This document shows positions 50,984 through 59,711 of a DNA stretch of 64,000 nt, one piece after another (the stretch's first letter is position 1; every line of letters starts with the position of its first letter). The notes under the pieces are model-generated. The model was not told the origin of the DNA, searched no databases, and was given only the letters and a program-made list of their open reading frames with translations. Location of the stretch: positions 748,097-812,096 of the forward strand of contig NC_017384.1 of the NCBI RefSeq assembly GCF_000223375.1, in the 5' to 3' direction. The stretch comes from Ketogulonicigenium vulgare WSH-001. Its GTDB lineage: Bacteria; Pseudomonadota; Alphaproteobacteria; Rhodobacterales; Rhodobacteraceae. The translations under genes and the position numbers were made by a program.

Positions 50984-52531
50984 TCATGACTTTGTGCACG
51001 TAATTCGCACCTTGTCCGGCTCGGCAACGATCCGCCCGGTAAAGGCAGAGGCATATCCGCGCCGAAAGCCATCCCCTCGCTCAAGCAGGCGCTGGCCTGC
51101 CGTCTCGATGACCGCGCTCAGCATCGATGCCGATACCGTCACGATGCCCGCTCGGTCGAGTTCAGCCTGAAGGCTCGCGGTTTCCTCCGCTGTTCGGGCT
51201 TGTAGTGCCCGAAGATAGGTCAAGCGCTCCTGCAATGATGGGTCATCGATGTCGAGAGCGCCCATTTCTATCCCTTTTCGTAACCTTTGTAGGCGGAGCT
51301 TCGCCTCCTCGGCACATCGGTTCAGTTCGTCGAGTCGACCAGCTCCGTCCCGCGCTATCAGCGCCTGCCGGCGTTCGAGAATCATCGTCAGAATGCGCTC
51401 GATGCGCTTCCGATCCAGTAGCCGTTCCATCATGTGCCGGGCGACCAGTGTGTCGAGCGCATCGATCGGGATCGCGATGCCGGTGCATCGGGCGGTGTCC
51501 GTGCGCGCCGTCTTCTGGCAAGCATAATAGCGATAGCGCCCGGCCTTGCCGGTCCGCATGGTCATGAGACCTCCGCATTGCGCGCAGTGCAGCAGGCCGG
51601 TCAGCATGTTCGGGCTGCTGACAAGATGCGGCAAAAGGGTCTTCGGGTTGCGGTCGCGCAACAGCGTCTGAACGGCGTTGAACGTTGCCTGATCGATCAG
51701 CGGCGGCACGGCGAGGGTGATGACCTCGTCGTCCGCTTTGCGGGTCCTGTCCTTGCCGCGTCGGTTAAACCGGTGCTGGCCCACATAGGTCGTTCGGGTC
51801 AGTATCGCGTGGATCGGGCCGACGCCCCAGCGTCCTCCGTCGCGGGTGAATATCGACCGGTCGTTGAGATATCCGACGATCGCCTTGACGCCCATTGGCC
51901 CGGTGGTTCCATCACCCGACAGCGCCAGCCGGTAGATCAGACGCACTGTGTCTGCATGCATGGGGTCGATGGCCAGTGTCTTCTTTACCTTGGCGCCGCG
52001 CCGTTCGGCTTCGACGATGCGGTATCCGATCGGCGGCAGCGCTCCGTTCCAGAAGCCCTGACGCGCGTTCTCCTTCATGGCCCGCAGCGTATGCTTGCCG
52101 TTCTCGCGTGACTGATACTCGTCGAACAGGGTCATCACCCGGCGCATCATGACATGCATAGGATCGTCGCCCACCGCCTGGGTGATCGAGATCAGCTTGA
52201 CCCCGTTGCGGGCCAGCTTGCGGATATGGAACTCCAGCTCGAAATGATCGCGGAAGAAGCGGCTGAAGGAATGGACGAGGATGATGTCGAACGGCGCAGG
52301 CCGTCCGCTTGCTGCCTCGATCAGACGCTGAAACTCGGGTCGGCGATCGCTGGTGGCGGACACGCCGGCATCGACGAAGGTGTCGACAAGCTGATGCCCA
52401 TGCGCGGCGCACCAGGCTTCGCCCTGCTGACGCTGATCGGGGATAGAGACGTCATGCTGTGCCTGCCGCGTCGTGGAGACGCGCAGGTAAAGCGCGACTC
52501 GCAGCGCCGCAGTACTGCCTACGGCGATCAC
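50984..52531 (-). CDS. Large serine recombinase
   Basis: A 515-residue serine integrase. The resolvase domain starts ALYLRVSTTRQAQ with Ser19 as nucleophile and includes VHSFSRFFRDHFELEF. The recombinase domain follows (GYRIVEAERRGAKVKKTLAI, GVKAIVGYLNDRSIFTRDGG). A zinc ribbon, LHCAQCGGLMTM with a later CQ and C, and a coiled coil complete it. It overlaps a small upstream gene (ATGA). It may mobilise the defence block or a smaller part; its own att sites were not found. Confidence 0.93.
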   Translation of the reverse strand: MIAVGSTAALRVALYLRVSTTRQAQHDVSIPDQRQQGEAWCAAHGHQLVDTFVDAGVSATSDRRPEFQRLIEAASGRPAPFDIILVHSFSRFFRDHFELEFHIRKLARNGVKLISITQAVGDDPMHVMMRRVMTLFDEYQSRENGKHTLRAMKENARQGFWNGALPPIGYRIVEAERRGAKVKKTLAIDPMHADTVRLIYRLALSGDGTTGPMGVKAIVGYLNDRSIFTRDGGRWGVGPIHAILTRTTYVGQHRFNRRGKDRTRKADDEVITLAVPPLIDQATFNAVQTLLRDRNPKTLLPHLVSSPNMLTGLLHCAQCGGLMTMRTGKAGRYRYYACQKTARTDTARCTGIAIPIDALDTLVARHMMERLLDRKRIERILTMILERRQALIARDGAGRLDELNRCAEEAKLRLQRLRKGIEMGALDIDDPSLQERLTYLRALQARTAEETASLQAELDRAGIVTVSASMLSAVIETAGQRLLERGDGFRRGYASAFTGRIVAEPDKVRITCTKS

Positions 52532-52761
52532 GATTTTGACCGGTCGATCGGATCGATGGGGCCGAACATCTCATCGAAGACATCGCCGAAGTACCGCTCG
52601 AACACCTCGATCTCAGCTTCGGTGATCGGCACCTCATCAGGCCAGTCGTCCGTGACGATCCAGGTGGACACGTCGTGCTTCGGACGGCGCTTGGAGCTGG
52701 AGACTGCAGGGTTGGCGTTTGTGGATGAGGCGGATCGGGATTTACGCGGAGTTTTTGACAT
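52528..52761 (-). CDS. Small protein coupled to the serine recombinase
   Basis: A 77-residue protein (MSKTPRKSRSASSTNANPAV, then VSTWIVTDDWPDEVPITEAE, IEVFERYFGDVFDEMFGPID), basic at the front and acidic at the back. It ends within the recombinase start codon. ATG 52761 is preferred over TTG 52809. A recombination-directionality helper is possible from position, without motif support. Confidence 0.55.
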   Translation of the reverse strand: MSKTPRKSRSASSTNANPAVSSSKRRPKHDVSTWIVTDDWPDEVPITEAEIEVFERYFGDVFDEMFGPIDPIDRSKS

Positions 52762-53024
52762 TCCCAGCGTATCGCCGGAATAGTCTAAAGGAGGAAGGGT
52801 TAAAGCCAAAAATCTATTTATTAATTACATTATCTACAGATATTTATCGATTTGCTCAATGCCGGTTAGCGAGGCAATCATGGTCAGTGCAACATTCTCT
52901 TAATCACGCTTCTTCAAAACAGGACTTTAGGCGTGACGACCTATGCTGCACCTTGGAATAGACTATTCAGCAGTTCATTCTGCAGTGTGAAGATGGGCTA
53001 TTGGACCGCCTGAAAGGAAACGCC

Positions 53025-53285
53025 ATGAGAGTGCCTATTACGAAAGCAAGGACCCAACTGGCAGAACTGGTGCGCCGCGCCGAATCTGGCGAGGACGTGG
53101 AGCTGACCCGCCATGGTCATGCCGCCGTGCGGCTCGTGCCGGTTCACACCGTTCTATCCGCCAAAGATCGCCGGGTTCTTTTCGAAACGTTTCGAAAGTC
53201 CGGTGCAGCGAAGGCGTCGGCGGGTGTCTCTGCCGCCCGCAGCCAGGATTTTCTCTATGACGACGAGACCGGCTTGCCGCGATAA
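53025..53285 (+). CDS. Phd/VapB-type antitoxin
   Basis: An 86-residue antitoxin of the Phd/YefM group: MRVPITKARTQLAELVRRAE, SGEDVELTRHGHAAVRLVP is the DNA-binding N-terminus. The C-terminus (ARSQDFLYDDETGLPR) would bind a PIN toxin. It overlaps the toxin remnant by TAATG. Since the toxin is broken, the antitoxin is an orphan. Confidence 0.85.
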   Translation: MRVPITKARTQLAELVRRAESGEDVELTRHGHAAVRLVPVHTVLSAKDRRVLFETFRKSGAAKASAGVSAARSQDFLYDDETGLPR

Positions 53286-53533
53286 TGTTTATCGATACGT
53301 CGGCATCGATGGCCATTCTGCTCAATGAGCCGAAAGCAGTTCTTTGCATGCTGCGCTAGTAGAGGTCGGAAGATGAGCTGATCATCTCAGCTGACGCCGG
53401 AGCCGAAGTGGCGATAATCAGGAGCCAGCAGCGGCGCAATATCAGGATGATGTCGCCCAGATCGACTGTAGCTAAGGACCCGATGATCAGCCTTTTGTCG
53501 TGCTATAGAGGGCCATGGAGGGCTATGGAGTAG
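53285..53533 (+). pseudogene. VapC-type PIN toxin remnant
   Basis: The frame starts MFIDTSASMAILLNEPKAVL, the conserved beginning of VapC with the first catalytic Asp, but meets TAG TAG at 53357-53362. The same frame then resumes with ELIISADAGAEVAIIRSQQR, the next conserved part, and degenerates before the distal att copy. About two thirds of the toxin are missing or altered. Confidence 0.75.
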
Positions 53534-53562
53534 ACATAGTTCTCATCCGGGTCCCGCATAGC

Positions 53563-53589
53563 CCGCCATTATCCCTATAAGATATTGAA
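53563..53589 (+). repeat. Distal att copy, right end of the accessory region
   Basis: Twenty-two bases identical to 4532-4553 followed by one mismatch and TGAA (27 bases in all). The preceding bases (TCCCGCATAGC) look like a diverged tRNA-Ser end. Right of it chromosome-like, high-GC sequence resumes. Probable outer boundary of the whole 49-kb island. Confidence 0.75.
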
Positions 53590-54000
53590 CGCATATGACG
53601 GTTGTCATCTGTACTGATGGCTCTGTCGCCCGCGCGCAGGTTTTGCGGGCAGGGGCCTGTGACATGGCGTGTGACGGGGCGTGATCGGGGCTTTCAGCGC
53701 GAAGCCGGTCGCGTTATCGACCGCGACATCGAACGACAGCTGATCGCTGCCGCCAAAGGCGCGGCCGGTGTTGTAACTCACCTGCAATTCCGCGCCGCGG
53801 AGACGGTATTGCCGCCGCTGGAAAAGCGCAGGCGGAAGCCGCGATGAGTGCCGGGCATGATGATATCGCTGGCGCGGATATCCCGCACATTCATAGCCGC
53901 AGAGCGCGCCAAAAGCGAAAGCAATCTTGCGCAGCACGGCCTATCGCACAGCGAGGCGCTGGCGGGGTTTGGGCCAGCCGCGCGCCTCCGGCAAACGGCA
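53590..54000. other. High-GC stretch between island end and fecD-like gene, possible gene debris
   Basis: No intact gene. On the minus strand two frames read partly protein-like (MNVRDIRASDIIMPGTHRGF in one; ELQVSYNTGRAFGGSDQLSF, DVAVDNATGFALKAP in another), which would join by one shift near 53815. This may be a decayed gene truncated by island insertion. Identity unknown. Confidence 0.35.
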
Positions 54001-55017
54001 TTATGCCCTGTCGATCCGGCGAAAGGTAAAGACCACCAGATAAAGCCCGCCGATCAGCCCGGTCGTCAGCCCCACCGGCATCGCGACGCCAAGCGCAAAG
54101 CGTTGGCTGATCAGATCGGCCGCCGCCAGCAGCACCGCGCCTGCCAGCGCGCCTGAGATGATCGGCACATCGGGCGCGCGGGTCAGGCGCTTGGCGATCT
54201 GTGGGCCAGCCAGTGCGATAAAGGCAATCGGCCCGGCAATCGCAGTGGCAGAGGCCGTCATCCCGACCGCCAGCAACACCATCACAAGGCGCAAGCGTTC
54301 GGGGTGCAGGCCCAGCTGCGCGGCGGTGTCATCGCCCATTTCCAGAATATTCAACTGCCGCGACAGCGCGAGGATGGGCGGCAGCAGGCAGGCGATACCG
54401 ACGCCAATCGTCGCGACATGCGTCCAGCCGCGCATATTCAGCGATCCGGCCAGCCACAGCTGCGCACTGGCAGCCTGATCTAGATTACCCATCACCAGCA
54501 GCACCGTATTGATCCCGGCCAGCAGCGCGCCAAAACCGATGCCGACCAACACCAGCCGCCCGCCACCATCGCGCCGCGACAGCAGCAGCACGATCACCGC
54601 GACGGCCATGCCGCTGGCCATCGCGCTGACAGCCGTCAGCCACGGCCCCGCGTTGAACAGGATGATCTGCACGATCGCTCCGGTCGCCGCGCCAGAGGTG
54701 AACCCGATCACATCGGGCGATCCCAGTGCGTTGCGCGAGATCGACTGGAATACCGCGCCTGCGACACCCAGCGCCCCGCCGACCAGAATGGCGGTGAGCA
54801 GGCGGGGCAGGCGGATCTGCCAGATGATCCGTTCGGCCATCAGATCGGGGGCGTGGCCGCTCAGCGTGCGTGCGACATCCAGCGGTGGGACATTCAGCGT
54901 CCCGGTGCCCAGCAGCGCGAAACCTATCAGCGTGAGGACGCCCAGCATCACCAGCGCAACCAGCAGCGCACGAGGCCGCAGCAGCAGCGAATAGGGGCCA
55001 AGGGTCACCAGTTTCAT
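54001..55017 (-). CDS. Iron-chelate ABC transporter permease (FecD-like)
   Basis: A 338-residue FecCD-family permease with about nine to ten TM helices. Marks: LPRLLTAILVGGALGVAGAV, FQSISRNALGSPDVIGFTSG, AIAGPIAFIALAGPQIAKRL (the ATPase-docking loop region). It is the last of four coupled genes; its ATG overlaps the FecC-like stop (ATGA). It pairs with the next permease to carry iron-siderophore or ferric chelate across the inner membrane. Confidence 0.94.
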   Translation of the reverse strand: MKLVTLGPYSLLLRPRALLVALVMLGVLTLIGFALLGTGTLNVPPLDVARTLSGHAPDLMAERIIWQIRLPRLLTAILVGGALGVAGAVFQSISRNALGSPDVIGFTSGAATGAIVQIILFNAGPWLTAVSAMASGMAVAVIVLLLSRRDGGGRLVLVGIGFGALLAGINTVLLVMGNLDQAASAQLWLAGSLNMRGWTHVATIGVGIACLLPPILALSRQLNILEMGDDTAAQLGLHPERLRLVMVLLAVGMTASATAIAGPIAFIALAGPQIAKRLTRAPDVPIISGALAGAVLLAAADLISQRFALGVAMPVGLTTGLIGGLYLVVFTFRRIDRA

Positions 55018-56009
55018 GCCCGCACCATCCGAAAGCGACGGGCGACCCAGATAAAGAACGGCCCGCCGACCAGCATGGCGATAATGCCGGCGGCAACCTC
55101 GTCTGGCGCGGCGATCATGCGGCCGATGATATCTGCGCCTAGCAGCAGTAGCGCGCCGAACAGCGCCGAAAAGACCAAGATCCAGCCATAGTTTGCGCGC
55201 CCGACGCTGCGGGCCAGATGCGGGGCGACAAGGCCGACAAAGCTGATCGGCCCCGCCGCCGCTGTTGCTCCGCCCGCCAGCAGCATGACAGCGACGCAGG
55301 CCAGCGCCCAGATGCGCGGCGGGTTCAGCCCCAATGCGCGGCCACTCTCCTGTCCCAACATCAGCGCGTTCAGCCCCCGCGCCAGCGTAAAGCAGATCAG
55401 CCCGCCCGCCGCTAGCGACGCGGCAAGGACGAAGGCCACCTGCAGGCTGCGCCCCTCGACCGAGCCTGCGGACCAGTTGCGAAAATCGTCCAGCACCTGC
55501 ACCGGGCTGTTGATGACGATGATGCCGGTGAGGGACCCTAGCGCGACCGACAGGCCCGCGCCTGCCAGGACCAGACGCAGCGGGTGCGCGCCGCTGGTAT
55601 GGGCGCGGCCCAAAAAGAACACCAGCGCCCCCGCAGCGCCCGCGCCAAGATAGGCGAACCAAACATAGGCGGTGACGCCCTTGACCCCCAAAAACGCGAC
55701 GGCGATGATGACGGCGACGCCTGCACCCGCGTTGACGCCCAACAGGCCGGGTTCTGCCAGCGGGTTGCGCGTCACTGCCTGGATCAGCGCGCCCGCCATC
55801 CCCAGCGCCGCGCCTGCCATGACGGCGATCAGCGTGCGCGGCAGGCGCAGTTCCCGCACCACCAGATGCAGATCATTCGCCGGATCGGGCGAGAATAGCG
55901 CGCGCAGGCTGTCACCCGGCGCGATGGGCCGCGCGCCAAGGCAGATGCCCAGCAACGCCAGCACCAGTAGCGCGGCAAGTGCCGTCAGCAGGATCGCAGG
56001 GCGGCTCAC
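55014..56009 (-). CDS. Iron-chelate ABC transporter permease (FecC-like)
   Basis: A 331-residue FecCD-family permease: LRLPRTLIAVMAGAALGMAG, ALIQAVTRNPLAEPGLLGVN, AAGPISFVGLVAPHLARSVG. It starts with GTG 56009 inside the stop of the binding-protein gene (GTGA) and ends inside the FecD-like start. Heterodimer partner of the FecD-like protein. Confidence 0.94.
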   Translation of the reverse strand: MSRPAILLTALAALLVLALLGICLGARPIAPGDSLRALFSPDPANDLHLVVRELRLPRTLIAVMAGAALGMAGALIQAVTRNPLAEPGLLGVNAGAGVAVIIAVAFLGVKGVTAYVWFAYLGAGAAGALVFFLGRAHTSGAHPLRLVLAGAGLSVALGSLTGIIVINSPVQVLDDFRNWSAGSVEGRSLQVAFVLAASLAAGGLICFTLARGLNALMLGQESGRALGLNPPRIWALACVAVMLLAGGATAAAGPISFVGLVAPHLARSVGRANYGWILVFSALFGALLLLGADIIGRMIAAPDEVAAGIIAMLVGGPFFIWVARRFRMVRA

Positions 56010-56947
56010 TGGGTTAGCGCATCGGCGACCAGATGCGCCATTTGCAGACCCGAGTAATAATCAACGCGGAACGAGCTGAGCCCCAGCGCATAGACGCGGC
56101 CCGCTTGCACCGCAGGCAGATTCGCCAGCACCGGATCGGCCATAAAGGCCGCGACGCCCGACTGATCCGCGCCGAACAGGAAGACGGTCTCCCCCTCGAT
56201 CGCCGCCGATAGATATTCATGCGAGATGAAATCGAAATCGGACGAGCGGCTGACCTGCGGGCGCAGCGCTTCGGGCAGGGGGAGGATGTCGAACCCAAGG
56301 GCCTCGACCACGCGGGCCTGCGGGCTTTCGGTGCGGCCAATGGAATAGCTGCCGCCCAGATTATAGCCAACAACGGTGACGCGGCCGCCGCCTGCAGGTA
56401 GCTGGGCGCGGATCGCGGCCATTTCGGTGTCAAAGCGCGCGATGGCGGCCTCGGCACCGGCCTCGTGACCCGTGGCGGCCCCAATCTGGCGGGCCAGATC
56501 CTGCCAGCTATGGTTGGAGTAGTTCAGCACGAAGACCGGCATATCCATCGCCTGCAGATCGGGCAGATAGCTGACAATGCTATCTGCGCCGGTGGATGCG
56601 CCGATGATCAGATCGGGCGCGGCAATCATCAGCGCCTCGATATCAAAGGTCAGATTGGGGTAGAGGACTGCAACATCGCGCGATACCGCCACATCGGCCC
56701 ATTGCGTGAAAAAGCCGTTTTCATCTGTCAAAGGCGTGCGCGTGGCGGCGGTGCTGGCCAGCAGCGGCACATCCATCGCCAGCAAAATACCGGTCAGGCT
56801 GGGGCTGGTCGAGACGATGCGCTGGGGCGGGGCTGTCAGGGTCAATTCCCCGCCCTCATGCGGCAGGGTGCGGGGCCAGTCCTGCGCGAAGGCGGGGGTG
56901 GCCAAGGGGGTGGCAAGCGCGGTGGCGAGCAGCAGATAGCGCAGCAT
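56006..56947 (-). CDS. Periplasmic iron-chelate binding protein (FepB/FecB-like)
   Basis: A 313-residue class III substrate-binding protein with a Sec signal peptide (MLRYLLLATALATPLATPAF, cut after AFA). Domain marks: PQRIVSTSPSLTGILLAMDV, APDLIIGASTGADSIVSYLP, ALGLSSFRVDYYSGLQMAHL. Closest in pattern to ferric enterobactin-type binding proteins. It overlaps the siderophore-interacting protein gene upstream (TGATG). Confidence 0.93.
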   Translation of the reverse strand: MLRYLLLATALATPLATPAFAQDWPRTLPHEGGELTLTAPPQRIVSTSPSLTGILLAMDVPLLASTAATRTPLTDENGFFTQWADVAVSRDVAVLYPNLTFDIEALMIAAPDLIIGASTGADSIVSYLPDLQAMDMPVFVLNYSNHSWQDLARQIGAATGHEAGAEAAIARFDTEMAAIRAQLPAGGGRVTVVGYNLGGSYSIGRTESPQARVVEALGFDILPLPEALRPQVSRSSDFDFISHEYLSAAIEGETVFLFGADQSGVAAFMADPVLANLPAVQAGRVYALGLSSFRVDYYSGLQMAHLVADALTQ

Positions 56948-57801
56948 CAGAAGGTCTCCTCGGCAAAGTCGATATCAATCAGGCCCCCACCTGCGGCGCG
57001 CAGTTTTTCGTAATGGGCAAGGCGGGCGCGGTCGATCTCGGAGCTGGAGACGCCATGTTTCCAATAGCCCTCGACCCGGATTAGATCGCGCGGCAGGCCA
57101 AGGGCTTGGGCGTGCTGGCGAATAGTGCGCATCTCGGCCCGCTCGCCTGCGGCCCACAGCGTGATCTGCGGGTCGGTGATCGCGGCAAAGGCAGCGGCCA
57201 GCGTGCCCGTGGTGCCGGCCGCGCCTTGCAGCGGGATCATCCGCGCCTCGACCCCTGCAGGGATATTCAGCGCGGTGAAGGCGGCGGGGTCGGCGGTCTC
57301 GACGATCAGCAGGCCGGGGGCACCCGCGGGCCAGATGGCAAGGATCGGCTCTAGCGCGGGGATGGCGGTGTCATCGGCCAGCACCACAGCGCGGTGACCC
57401 GATAGATGCGCGGGCAGGAAATGCGGGCGGGGGCCGGTCAACCAGATGCGCGCGCCGGGCTGGGCGGCGCGCAGCCAATCCATCGCGGGGCTTGATCCAT
57501 CGTGGTCGACAAAATCAATTACCACCGTGCCGCTCGCGGCATTAAAGCGGCGAATCGTATAGACGCGAGAGGTGGGTCGGATGCCCTCGGGCGATGCGAC
57601 CTCTAGCCGGACGGCGACATTGGGGACGGCCCAAGCGGCCGTGTCCTGGGATTGAATGGTGCCCGTGACGCGCAGCATGATTGCATTGGGGCGGGTGATC
57701 GTGCGGACCTGCATCTGAAGCCGCTCGAGCCCGCGCATATGGTCGGCTTTGCTGAGTGTATCATTGCGGTCTTCAACGCTGTCGCGTTTATCTGCGGCCA
57801 T
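56947..57801 (-). CDS. Siderophore-interacting protein (ViuB/FAD_binding_9 family)
   Basis: A 284-residue FAD-dependent ferric-siderophore reductase. Marks: SRVYTIRRFNAASGTVVIDF (FAD-binding RxYT), GPRPHFLPAHLSGHRAVVLA, ADDTAIPALEPILA, and the C-terminal EGYWKHGVSSSEIDRARLAH typical for the SIP family. It releases iron inside the cell. ATG 57801 is chosen since GAGG stands just upstream; further starts lie at 57822 and 57849. First gene of the leftward operon, behind the palindrome at 57871. Confidence 0.92.
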   Translation of the reverse strand: MAADKRDSVEDRNDTLSKADHMRGLERLQMQVRTITRPNAIMLRVTGTIQSQDTAAWAVPNVAVRLEVASPEGIRPTSRVYTIRRFNAASGTVVIDFVDHDGSSPAMDWLRAAQPGARIWLTGPRPHFLPAHLSGHRAVVLADDTAIPALEPILAIWPAGAPGLLIVETADPAAFTALNIPAGVEARMIPLQGAAGTTGTLAAAFAAITDPQITLWAAGERAEMRTIRQHAQALGLPRDLIRVEGYWKHGVSSSEIDRARLAHYEKLRAAGGGLIDIDFAEETF

Positions 57802-57870
57802 CTTTGCCTCGTATCCGGTCATGGTGGGGAAGGCTAAAGCGGGCGGCATCGCCCGCGTGGCAGGATTGAT

Positions 57871-57899
57871 ATTGCAGAACGCGTTCCGCGATGCAATAC
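57871..57899. promoter_or_regulatory. Operator A between SIP and ATPase genes
   Basis: ATTGCAGAAC-GC-GTTCCGCGAT (57871-57892) is a palindrome with 8 of 10 arms matching. The stretch GCGTTCCGCGATGCAATAC (57881-57899) differs in only two bases from 59639-59657 before the TonB receptor gene. A shared regulator for both divergent transcription units is likely. Confidence 0.65.
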
Positions 57900-57924
57900 A
57901 CGTCGCAACAATCGGAGGCTGATC

Positions 57925-58755
57925 ATGACATCCCGCCCCGCGCAGCCCATGCAGCCAGCCGACACGGCCCGCCTTCACGCGCAATCTATCACCCTGCGCT
58001 ATGACACGCGCGAAATTTCCACGCATTTAACTGTCGCGATCCCCGATGGCGCCTTTACCGTCATCGTAGGGCCTAATGCCTGCGGCAAGTCCACGCTGTT
58101 GCGGGCGCTATCGCGGTTGCTGCCGCTTGCGGCAGGGCAGATCTTGCTGGACGGCCAGTCGATCAGCGCCATCCCCTCGATCGAGGTGGCGCGGCGGTTG
58201 GGGCTGTTGCCGCAGACCGCCACCGCGCCCGAGGGGATCACCGTGGCCGAGCTGATCGGGCGCGGGCGTTTCCCGCATCAGGGCTTCTTGCGGCAATGGT
58301 CGGCGGCGGATGCGGCGGCGGTTGCGCGGGCGATGGCGCAGACCGGCACCGCTGATCTGGCGGATCGCCGGGTCGAGGCGCTATCGGGCGGTCAGCGCCA
58401 GCGGGTCTGGATCGCCATGGTGCTGGCGCAGGAAACCCCGATCCTGCTGCTGGACGAGCCGACGACCTTTTTGGACATCGCGCATCAGGTCGATCTGATG
58501 GAGTTGCTGGCCGATCTGAACCACGCGGGGCGCACCGTACTGGCGGTGCTGCACGACCTGAACCAAGCCTGCCGCTATGCCACCCATTTGATCGCCATGC
58601 GCGATGGCCATATTCTGGCCGAGGGCGCGCCCGATCAGATCGTCGATGCGGCGCTGGTCAAACGCGTCTTTGACCTCGATTCGATCGTGTTGCCTGATCC
58701 GGTGACACAGACGCCAATGATTGTGCCGACGCGGCGCGCTAGGGGGCAGGTCTAG
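57925..58755 (+). CDS. Iron-chelate ABC transporter ATPase (FecE/FepC-like)
   Basis: A 276-residue ATPase. Walker A GPNACGKSTLLRAL, Q-loop LLPQTATAPEGITV, signature LSGGQRQRVWIAMVLA, Walker B ILLLDEPTTFLD, H-loop VLHDLNQACRYA. ATCGGAGGCTG gives a strong ribosome-binding site. It is divergent from the SIP operon though it powers the same transporter; it converges with the IclR gene, overlapping it by 4 bases at the stops. Confidence 0.95.
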   Translation: MTSRPAQPMQPADTARLHAQSITLRYDTREISTHLTVAIPDGAFTVIVGPNACGKSTLLRALSRLLPLAAGQILLDGQSISAIPSIEVARRLGLLPQTATAPEGITVAELIGRGRFPHQGFLRQWSAADAAAVARAMAQTGTADLADRRVEALSGGQRQRVWIAMVLAQETPILLLDEPTTFLDIAHQVDLMELLADLNHAGRTVLAVLHDLNQACRYATHLIAMRDGHILAEGAPDQIVDAALVKRVFDLDSIVLPDPVTQTPMIVPTRRARGQV

Positions 58756-59546
58756 GGGATAGCGGCGCCGAGGGCGGCGTTCACCCGCTTTGCCTCGGCC
58801 AGCAGGGCCATGCGATCCTCGGGATGGGCAAGACGACCAAGGTCGGTGACGGTGGTCATGACGCAGACCAGCTCGCCCTGCACGTCAAAGACCGGCGCGG
58901 CTTGGCCGGTGACATTGGGCAGCAGATGACTGGTCTTTTCCGCCCAGCCGGTCTGGCGGATCGTCTCTAGCGTCGGCGCATCGGGCGGGGTGCCGCGAAA
59001 GGTCTCGGGCTGATTGGCGCGGGCGGCCTGTACGGCGGCGGGGGGCAGGAACGCTTGGAACACCAGACCGCAGGCGGTGTTATCAAGGGGCAGGATATCG
59101 CCCAGCACCAGCGGGTTGATGGCGAAATAGACATTACGATACCAGCGCACCAGCACCGGCCCGCGATCCGTCCAGATCGCAACACCTGCACTGAGGCCAT
59201 GTTGCAGCGCCAGATCGCGGGTATGCTGGGCGGCCACCTCGATCGCATCGGTGCGTTTCAGCGCGGCAATGCCGATGGTCAGCGCCATCGGCCCCAGATC
59301 GTAATGGCCGGTGGCGCGATCCTGACGCGCCAGACCCTCTTTCACCAGACTTTGCAAATAGCGATGCGCGGTCGAGCGGCCGGTCCCCGCCTGACGGGCC
59401 AATTCGCTGAGGGGCAGGCTGCTGCCCGCCTCGGCCATGACCTTCAGAAACCGCGCCGCAAAGGACACCGATTGGATCATGGGCGAGCGTTTGCCGCCCC
59501 CGGTTTCGGGGTCTTCCTCGGGGAATAGCTCGAACTCGTCCATCAT
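58752..59546 (-). CDS. IclR-family transcriptional regulator
   Basis: A 264-residue regulator. N-terminal winged HTH (AARFLKVMAEAGSSLPLSEL, ARQAGTGRSTAHRYLQSLVK) and C-terminal IclR effector domain (LALQHGLSAGVAIWTDRGPV, PLDNTACGLVFQAFLPP). ATG 59546 with AAAGGG upstream is preferred over the earlier frame start. Its gene separates the ATPase from the TonB receptor; palindromes on both sides of this block suggest it controls the locus. IclR members usually answer to small carbon compounds, here perhaps the chelate or a breakdown product. Confidence 0.92.
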   Translation of the reverse strand: MMDEFELFPEEDPETGGGKRSPMIQSVSFAARFLKVMAEAGSSLPLSELARQAGTGRSTAHRYLQSLVKEGLARQDRATGHYDLGPMALTIGIAALKRTDAIEVAAQHTRDLALQHGLSAGVAIWTDRGPVLVRWYRNVYFAINPLVLGDILPLDNTACGLVFQAFLPPAAVQAARANQPETFRGTPPDAPTLETIRQTGWAEKTSHLLPNVTGQAAPVFDVQGELVCVMTTVTDLGRLAHPEDRMALLAEAKRVNAALGAAIP

Positions 59547-59623
59547 CGCGGCCCTTTGTTGCAGTCCGGTCACTTAACCCGATGCAAGGGGGCAGGCAAA
59601 GCCGAAACTGCGCGGGGCGCGTG

Positions 59624-59660
59624 TTGACATGCGGTATGCGTTCTGCAATGCAATACGCAT
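59624..59660 (+). promoter_or_regulatory. Promoter and operator B of the TonB receptor gene
   Basis: TTGACA (59624-59629) is followed after 19 bases by TGCAAT (59649-59654). A 25-bp palindrome, ATGCGT-N2-TGCA-N-TGCA-N2-ACGCAT (59636-59660), covers spacer and -10, so a bound regulator would repress. The motif GCGTTCTGCAATGCAATAC inside it is shared with operator A. Confidence 0.65.
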
Positions 59661-59711
59661 TCGCGACGCCAGCCTATCGCCAGCCGGGAAAATCCATATC
59701 CGGAGATCATT

